Shown piece by piece: positions 58,014-64,000 of a stretch of 64,000 bases of DNA. The position numbers and the translations under genes are program-made. The stretch is from positions 62,001 through 126,000 of the forward strand of contig NZ_JAHEDV010000002.1 in assembly GCF_024641065.1 (NCBI RefSeq), read 5' to 3'. The notes beneath the pieces are model-generated. The model saw only the letters and a list, made by a program, of their open reading frames with translations. It was not told where the DNA came from and ran no database searches. This stretch comes from Rhodoluna sp. GTDB taxonomy: Bacteria > Actinomycetota > Actinomycetes > Actinomycetales > Microbacteriaceae. The first letter of the stretch is position 1. Each line of letters starts with the position of its first letter.

Positions 58014-59236
58014 TGCAACTTGATCGCAGAAGTTTCATTGGGCTAGCCGGGGCCTTTGGCCTTGGGGCCGCGGTTGGCGTTCCGTCGACCTTGGCTGCAA
58101 CCTCAGGGTTTGCGGCCATGGCTGGCGGTTCATCGGTGCCGTTTTATGGCAAATACCAAGCAGGCATAACTACCCCGATGCAAGACCGTCTGTATTTCGC
58201 AGCTTTTAATGTTGAGACTGAAGACACGGCCCAGCTAAAACGGGTCTTGAAAGAGTGGACACTGGCAGCAGAGCGAATGAGTCGAGGCACAGATGCTGGG
58301 CCAATTGGAGCAGCTTCAGGCATGCCAGAGGCGCCGCCAGACGACACTGGTGAAGCCCTCGATTTGCCCGCCGCACGGGTGACCATGACAATCGGCTTTG
58401 GGCCAAGCATTTTTGATTCACGATTCGGCTTTGCTTCACGCAAACCTGCCGGATTCGAAAAGTTGCCCACGTTTGCCCGCGATGAACTTGAATCTGAGCA
58501 GCAAAATGCAGACTTGATGATTCAGGTGTGCGCCGATGATGACCAAGTCGCTTTTCACGCGATTAGAAACCTAATTCGTATTGCCAAGGGAACCATTTCG
58601 CCGGTTTGGTTGCAGTCTGGATTCTCGGGTGCCGCCAAGGCCTCGGCCAGCAGACACACCCCGCGCAACCTGTTTGGCTTCAAAGATGGAACCGCAAATC
58701 TAAACGTTGACGACTTCACCGAAACGCAGATGCACCTTTGGGTGGACCGCGGTTGGATGACCAACGGCACTTACATGGCAGTTAGAAATTTTAGGTTCGA
58801 CATTGAAACCTGGGACAGATCTTCACTTGTTGAGCAAGAGCAGGTTTTTGGGCGAACCAAAGGCGCTGGCGCTCCCCTGAGCGGAGGTTCCGAATTTAGC
58901 CAACCTGACTTCAAGGCCAAGAATGCCCGGGGTGAACTCGCAATCGCTGAGGATTCACACATGGCTCTGGCTCATCCGAGCAAACACGGTGGAGCCAAAA
59001 TCCTTCGGCGCGCCTTCAACTATTCAAACGGCACAGATAGAGTTGCTCGAATTGATGCCGGCTTGCTTTTTATCTCGTATCAGAAAGACCTCGAAAAACA
59101 GTTTGTGCCAATTCAGCGGGCTCTAGCCAACAACGATCAGATGAATGAATACGTCACGGTAATCGGTTCGTCAACCTACGCTTGCCCACCAGGATTGGCC
59201 CCTGGAGAATTCTGGGGCCACCAACTTTTTGCCTAG
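58013..59236 (+). CDS. efeB: EfeB Dyp-type heme peroxidase with Tat-like signal
   Basis: N-terminal 'DRRSFIGLAGAFGLGAAVG', 'GFKDGTANL', 'LFISYQKDLEKQFVPIQRAL'; GTG start. Confidence 0.94.
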   Translation: MQLDRRSFIGLAGAFGLGAAVGVPSTLAATSGFAAMAGGSSVPFYGKYQAGITTPMQDRLYFAAFNVETEDTAQLKRVLKEWTLAAERMSRGTDAGPIGAASGMPEAPPDDTGEALDLPAARVTMTIGFGPSIFDSRFGFASRKPAGFEKLPTFARDELESEQQNADLMIQVCADDDQVAFHAIRNLIRIAKGTISPVWLQSGFSGAAKASASRHTPRNLFGFKDGTANLNVDDFTETQMHLWVDRGWMTNGTYMAVRNFRFDIETWDRSSLVEQEQVFGRTKGAGAPLSGGSEFSQPDFKAKNARGELAIAEDSHMALAHPSKHGGAKILRRAFNYSNGTDRVARIDAGLLFISYQKDLEKQFVPIQRALANNDQMNEYVTVIGSSTYACPPGLAPGEFWGHQLFA

Positions 59237-59245
59237 TTTGGCGGG

Positions 59246-59884
59246 CTACTCCATCGAGCTCAACAGCTCATCAACCGCGGTCTGAAGAATCTTTAGGTCT
59301 TCGGCACCGGGCGCGCCAAAAGTGATGGTTCGCACAAAAGGGCCATCGGTGTCGGTTGGGTAGTCAACCTTGGTCATTAGCCCAGCGTCGTCAATAAAGT
59401 AGCGCGTGGTTTGAACCTCACCGGCCATCTCGGCATCTTCTTCGGCGGTGTAGCTGTTGGTTGCCTGGTCATAGGTGACAGTCAGGTTCTCGCTAACATC
59501 GGTGCCGCCCTCGGTTACCAAACCAATTACTCCGGCAAAGTAGCAAACCTCAAAGGCATAAGCCTCATAGATGATTTCGGTGACACCACCTGGGTCAACA
59601 CCAACGGCTGAGTAATCCTGATAGGCCTCAGCCTTGGCGGTCATGATCACCTTGTATGCCTGCTTACCGTCATCGGTGATGTTTTCAACCACGCCCTCGG
59701 CATTCGCTTTATCGCAACTATCGGTGGCAACTTTGGTGAACTCGGCTAGCGGGTCGGCGCCTCGGGCAGTGGCCACACTTGGCGAAACCGAGCTCGATGG
59801 CGAAACCGAAGGGTTTGAAGCTGGCCCAGTCGCACAACCCGTCAAAACTAATGCCCCCGCAAGAGCCATCCCCAAAATTCTCAT
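59246..59884 (-). CDS. Hypothetical lipoprotein
   Basis: 212 aa; lipobox 'ALVLTGCAT' followed by a Ser/Pro linker. Confidence 0.7.
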   Translation of the reverse strand: MRILGMALAGALVLTGCATGPASNPSVSPSSSVSPSVATARGADPLAEFTKVATDSCDKANAEGVVENITDDGKQAYKVIMTAKAEAYQDYSAVGVDPGGVTEIIYEAYAFEVCYFAGVIGLVTEGGTDVSENLTVTYDQATNSYTAEEDAEMAGEVQTTRYFIDDAGLMTKVDYPTDTDGPFVRTITFGAPGAEDLKILQTAVDELLSSME

Positions 59885-59913
59885 GGCTTCATTGTGTCAG
59901 TTAAACTTGAGAG

Positions 59914-61179
59914 GTGAAGATTCTTCTTTTGGGCCAGGGTGCCCGCGAACATGCCATCGTCAAAGCTTTGATTCGCACTGGCACAGCCAAGGCCGATCTA
60001 ATTGTTGCGCCTGGCAACGCTGGCATTGCCGCTGATGCTCACTGTGAGCCAGACCTAAACCCAAATGACCCGCTAGAGGTTTCAAAGTTTGCGCTGGCGC
60101 ACTCAATCGACCTAGCCATCATCGGCCCAGAGGCTCCGCTAATCGCTGGTGTTTCAGACGCCCTTCGCGAGCAGGGCATTGCCGTCTTCGGCCCTTCACA
60201 AGAAGCCGCTCAGCTTGAGGGCTCAAAGAGTTTTGCTAAAGAAGTTATGTCGGCCGCTGGTGTTCCAACCGGCATGGCTCGCCAGTGCGACACCCTCGCG
60301 CAGGTTGAAGAGGCCATGGATGACTTCGGCGCTCCATACGTAATCAAGGCCGACGGCTTGGCTGCTGGCAAGGGCGTTATCGTCACCGAAGACCGCGCTG
60401 CCGCTCTAGAGCACGCTGCCAAGTTCATCGACATGGGCATTCTGGTTGAAGAATTCTTAGATGGCCAAGAGGTGAGCCTGTTCTTCTTGAGCGACGGAAA
60501 GTCGGTTCTGCCACTAACCCCAGCCCAAGACTTCAAGCGTGCACTGAACGACGACCAAGGCCCAAACACCGGCGGCATGGGTGCCTACAGCCCGCTGCCT
60601 TGGTTGCCTGAAGGTTTCATCGAAGAGGTCGAACGCGATGTTGCGATTCCAACCGTTCAAGAGATGGCCCGCTTGGGTGCGCCTTTTGTTGGACTGCTCT
60701 ACTGCGGCCTAATTCTTACCAAGCGCGGCACTCGCGTTATTGAGTTCAACGCCCGATTTGGCGACCCAGAAACCCAGGTTGTGCTTCGTCGCCTGATCAC
60801 CCCGCTGGCGACACTTCTTTATAAGGCAGCAACAGGTCAACTTGACAGCGCCCCTCAGCCTGAATTCAGCAAGGATGTTGCCATCACCGTGGTGCTAGCC
60901 AGCGAGGGCTACCCAGAGAAGTCGGCTCCAAACCGACCACTTTATGGTTTGAGCGCTGCCGAGGCTAAGGGTGTCGAAATCTGTCACGCGGCTACTGCTT
61001 TTGAAGAGACCAAAGACGGCGAAGAGATCTTGGTTGCCACCGGTGGCCGTGTGCTTTCAGTAGTTGCAACCGGCAAGAATTTTGCTGGCGCTCGCGACCA
61101 GGCTTATGAAGGTTTGGCCGAGATTCACCTAGAAGGTAGCCACTACCGCACCGACATCGCTGCCAAGGTTGCCAACTAA
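59914..61179 (+). CDS. purD: Phosphoribosylamine--glycine ligase
   Basis: 'LLLGQGAREHAIVKAL', 'VIKADGLAAGKGVIV', 'EFNARFGDPETQVVL'; GTG start. Confidence 0.97.
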   Translation: MKILLLGQGAREHAIVKALIRTGTAKADLIVAPGNAGIAADAHCEPDLNPNDPLEVSKFALAHSIDLAIIGPEAPLIAGVSDALREQGIAVFGPSQEAAQLEGSKSFAKEVMSAAGVPTGMARQCDTLAQVEEAMDDFGAPYVIKADGLAAGKGVIVTEDRAAALEHAAKFIDMGILVEEFLDGQEVSLFFLSDGKSVLPLTPAQDFKRALNDDQGPNTGGMGAYSPLPWLPEGFIEEVERDVAIPTVQEMARLGAPFVGLLYCGLILTKRGTRVIEFNARFGDPETQVVLRRLITPLATLLYKAATGQLDSAPQPEFSKDVAITVVLASEGYPEKSAPNRPLYGLSAAEAKGVEICHAATAFEETKDGEEILVATGGRVLSVVATGKNFAGARDQAYEGLAEIHLEGSHYRTDIAAKVAN

Positions 61180-62090
61180 TGGCCGCCGAATCAGCCAACG
61201 CAGCTGTAAACATCGCAGGTTGGAACCACGTTTATTCAGGCAAGGTTCGCGATCTTTATGAGAGCCAAGACCCAGCCCTGCAGCACGTAATTTTGGTGGT
61301 TGCATCAGACCGCGTGAGCGCCTTTGACCACGTGCTCGAACCGGCTATCACAGGCAAGGGCAAGCACCTCACCGCTCTAACCAACTGGTGGTTTGACCGC
61401 CTAGAGGTGCCGAACCACCTAAGCACCGATGTTGCTGTTCCGGCCGAAGTTGCTGGCCGCGCAACCGTAGCCAAGAAGCTTGAGATGTTCCCGGTTGAGT
61501 GTGTGGTTCGCGGTTACATCAGCGGTTCAGGCTGGAAGGACTACCAGGCCAACGGCTCTATCTGTGGCGTTCAGCTGCCAGAGGGCCTAACTTTTGGCGG
61601 CCGTTTGCCAGAGCCAATTTTCACCCCGGCCTATAAGGCACCGATGGGCGAGCACGACGAAAACATCACTTTCGACCAGGTGGTTGAACTTATCGGTCAG
61701 GCCAACGCCGATGCGCTTCGCAAATTGAGCTTGGATGTTTTCAAGCGCGCAAGCGAACTTGCCGAACACGCCGGTTTGATCTTGGCCGACACCAAATTTG
61801 AATTTGGAATCGACCCTTCGGGAGAGCCGACCGCAACTTTCAACGGTGTTAGCGGAACCATAACCCTGGGCGACGAAGTGCTCACCCCTGACTCAAGCCG
61901 ATTCTGGAGCAAGGCCGCCTGGGATCGCGGCGAGCGCAAAGATTCATTCGACAAGCAGATTGTTCGTAACTGGTTGGCAGAAAATTGGAATCAAGAGGGC
62001 ACTCCTCCGGTTCTACCTGCTGAGATCGTTGCGCAAACTGCCGACAAATATGCCGAGTTAGTAGAGCGCCTTACAACAGAAGTGGCCTAA
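61179..62090 (+). CDS. purC: Phosphoribosylaminoimidazolesuccinocarboxamide synthase
   Basis: 'VYSGKVRDLYES', 'VECVVRGYISGSGWKDYQ', 'LADTKFEFGID'. Confidence 0.97.
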   Translation: MAAESANAAVNIAGWNHVYSGKVRDLYESQDPALQHVILVVASDRVSAFDHVLEPAITGKGKHLTALTNWWFDRLEVPNHLSTDVAVPAEVAGRATVAKKLEMFPVECVVRGYISGSGWKDYQANGSICGVQLPEGLTFGGRLPEPIFTPAYKAPMGEHDENITFDQVVELIGQANADALRKLSLDVFKRASELAEHAGLILADTKFEFGIDPSGEPTATFNGVSGTITLGDEVLTPDSSRFWSKAAWDRGERKDSFDKQIVRNWLAENWNQEGTPPVLPAEIVAQTADKYAELVERLTTEVA

Positions 62091-62665
62091 TGACCCCAGC
62101 ACCAGTTAGAGACGAACGCCAGGATGCAATCTTGCAGGCGGCACAGTCACTAATTGCCGAGCAGGGTGTTGAAGCGGTTTCGATGGCCGAGTTGGCTAAG
62201 GCTACTGGCCTGAGTCGCCCAGCGATTTATCAATACTTTTCTTCAAAAGACCACGTGCTCGCTGAGCTGGTAATCAACGAGATGGCCGACCTGAGCAACG
62301 CCATCGACGAGCACATCGCCAAGTTTGAAGACCCGATGGAGCGCATTCGCATCTGGATTCACTACACCCTCGCGCATCTGGCTAGCGCTGAGCACCGAGT
62401 TATCCGTGAAATTTCAATTGCTTCGCTGCCTGAAGAAAGCCGCGGAATGATCAACGCCATGCACGGTCACTTCATGATGGCTTTGGTTAGCCCGGTTGGT
62501 CAGATTGGTGTTCGCGATGTGACAGCAACCTGTCACCTGATTTATGCCTCGGTTGCTGCTGCAGCCAAGCGCATTGATGAAGGCAGCGAATATGTGCGAG
62601 AGGCCGCAGCACTCGAACAATTCACCGTTGCGGGAATCGCCGGAGCACTGCGGCCTACAAACTAG
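62090..62665 (+). CDS. TetR/AcrR family transcriptional regulator
   Basis: 'VSMAELAKATGLSRPAIYQYFSSKDHVLAELV'; 1-bp overlap with purC. Confidence 0.9.
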   Translation: MTPAPVRDERQDAILQAAQSLIAEQGVEAVSMAELAKATGLSRPAIYQYFSSKDHVLAELVINEMADLSNAIDEHIAKFEDPMERIRIWIHYTLAHLASAEHRVIREISIASLPEESRGMINAMHGHFMMALVSPVGQIGVRDVTATCHLIYASVAAAAKRIDEGSEYVREAAALEQFTVAGIAGALRPTN

Positions 62666-62691
62666 TCGGGAAAGTGCCTGACTAAAGTTCG

Positions 62692-63423
62692 CTAGTTGGT
62701 GAACTTCTTCGAAAGAATCTTCACACCACCGATGTAGGCAACAGCGGTGAACCAGCCACGAGTGGGTGCAACCACGTTTAGCTTGTAGTTGTTATTCGGA
62801 ATCTTCTTGACCACTCGGCGGGTGCCAACATAAACAGTCACGGTCTTACCCTTTTTGTTCACGATGGTGAAAGTCACTTTGCCTGGGCTGTGGCTCACGC
62901 CGTTCTTAGGCGCAACCACCGGAGATGCTACTGGGTCAGATGCTGGCGGGGCATCAACCACGGTTGGGTCGGCAAAGGTCAGCGGAATAAAACGGTCTAG
63001 CGAGTAGTCGGTGCCATTTAGGTGATCGCGACGAATGTGAATTCCACAGGCCTGAGTTAGGCAATTGATGTCGTGGCCGTTAGCGGTGAACTGGGCCTGA
63101 ACCGCAAGCGCAACCGGGTTGGCCGCATCAACAGCACCATAGCCAAAATATGCGCTGTTGTTGGTTGCCCAAGAACCCTGACCAAAGCAGTCGGCAGGGC
63201 GGCCAACCAGTGCTTCGGCAGCTGTGCCGGCACACAAACGAACATAGATTCCGGTGTTAGCCGGAAGGTCACTGATAGTTACGTTGACGTTGTCGCCAGC
63301 TGCAATCAGTGCTGTGGTTTTGTCCGCGGCGACGGCAAAGCCGGTAGCTTGGGCCGGTGCAACGGCTGCGGTTGCCAGCAAAACGCTGGTCGCGATAGCG
63401 ATTGATACTTTCTTGATTGACAC
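62692..63423 (-). CDS. Secreted protein with neocarzinostatin-like Ig-fold domain plus C-terminal module
   Basis: Signal peptide; 'AAGDNVNVTISDLPANTGIYVRLCA...DCFG', 'INCLTQACGIHI' Cys pattern as in the neocarzinostatin family. Confidence 0.6.
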   Translation of the reverse strand: MSIKKVSIAIATSVLLATAAVAPAQATGFAVAADKTTALIAAGDNVNVTISDLPANTGIYVRLCAGTAAEALVGRPADCFGQGSWATNNSAYFGYGAVDAANPVALAVQAQFTANGHDINCLTQACGIHIRRDHLNGTDYSLDRFIPLTFADPTVVDAPPASDPVASPVVAPKNGVSHSPGKVTFTIVNKKGKTVTVYVGTRRVVKKIPNNNYKLNVVAPTRGWFTAVAYIGGVKILSKKFTN

Positions 63424-63460
63424 TGTGATTCCTTTGATTGGGTTTCGGTTTTCAGGGGGC

Positions 63461-63970
63461 TTATTTGATGGTTACTGCAATCAGCACATCGGCTTTGCGA
63501 TTGCTGCCTTGGGTGTGATCAGCTCGGGTGACCAGCGCGCACTTTACTTTTTTGCAGTCATAGTCACCGATCATCCTGGTGACTTTGATTGATTCTTTGA
63601 ACGTGCCACCTTTGCCAAATGGCTTGACCAGCAACTTGGCATAGAGGGGTGGGTTAGAAGAGATCCACACGGATGCGTTGTTTTTGCCGGTGATGTCGAA
63701 CGGGCCGCAGAGCTCGGGCTTTTTACCTTTTGCTGGCACAACGCAATAGGTCACATAGATGCCAACCTTGAGGCTGTAGCCCTTGCCGGTTATTGTGACC
63801 TTGGTTCCATCGGCAATTTGTTGAGTTTTTGAAGCAATCAGCGTTTGACCGGCTGGGCCTTTGACGGTCTTGGCTGAACCCACCGCTAGTGCCGGCGAAC
63901 CAACGGTCAAGAGCGAGGCAACCAGAGCCAGCCCGATGAGCTTTTTCGAGAATGATTTGTTCACGAGCAC
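63461..63970 (-). CDS. Secreted protein with neocarzinostatin-like Ig-fold domain
   Basis: Signal peptide; 'IADGTKVTITGKGYSLKVGIYVTYCVVPAKGKKPELC', 'YDCKKVKCALVTRADH'. Confidence 0.6.
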   Translation of the reverse strand: MLVNKSFSKKLIGLALVASLLTVGSPALAVGSAKTVKGPAGQTLIASKTQQIADGTKVTITGKGYSLKVGIYVTYCVVPAKGKKPELCGPFDITGKNNASVWISSNPPLYAKLLVKPFGKGGTFKESIKVTRMIGDYDCKKVKCALVTRADHTQGSNRKADVLIAVTIK

Positions 63971-64000
63971 AAAGTTAGGTGGTCAAAAAATTTTCAACCT

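Noticed and set aside
53760-61179. Separation of purMF from purDC as evidence of a recent insertion (efeUOB block)
   Set aside because: Split pur genes are common; no repeats, mobile genes or composition break visible to support a recent insertion.
1-64000. Numerous 60-130 aa ORFs antisense to or nested in clear genes (for example 849..1088, 3353..3610, 26979..27650, 22190..22597)
   Set aside because: They overlap strongly supported genes, have low-complexity or frame-shadow composition and no recognisable domains; treated as spurious.

Overview
The window is an ordinary, gene-dense actinobacterial chromosome segment. Gene content and moderate GC suggest a small-genome Microbacteriaceae-like organism, which is an inference. 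I saw no rRNA, CRISPR array, transposase, integrase or prophage gene. Order of contents: a sugar ABC transporter/isomerase operon with a divergent TetR gene; clpC; a small PadR/membrane-protein cassette; lysS-panC-DUF2520-DUF3180-folK-folB-folP-folE-ftsH-hpt-tilS; a c-di-GMP module (EAL protein, cellulose-synthase-like GT2 with C-terminal PilZ, PAS/GGDEF protein); ppa; an NlpC/P60 hydrolase; tRNA-Glu, -Asp and -Phe; EamA, MFS and KimA-like transporters; two crcB genes; hemACDBL; an Rrf2 regulator with an SsuABC-like transporter; an assimilatory sulfate reduction and siroheme cluster; two GH3 glycosidases; purM/purF; efeUOB; purD/purC; and two tandem secreted proteins resembling the neocarzinostatin fold. 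I found no obviously new defence or mobile system. The best leads are regulatory or architectural. (1) A 24-bp quasi-palindrome, identical at 22/24 positions, lies upstream of both the sugar ABC operon and the distant GH3 operon. (2) A 17-bp element, 12/17 identical, lies upstream of both the SsuABC-like operon and the sirohydrochlorin ferrochelatase gene, near an Rrf2 gene. (3) A near-consensus DtxR/IdeR box precedes efeUOB. (4) A c-di-GMP-linked polysaccharide synthase locus has no visible BcsB. (5) The window ends with a neocarzinostatin-like secreted protein pair. All comparisons were made by eye; no database search was run.
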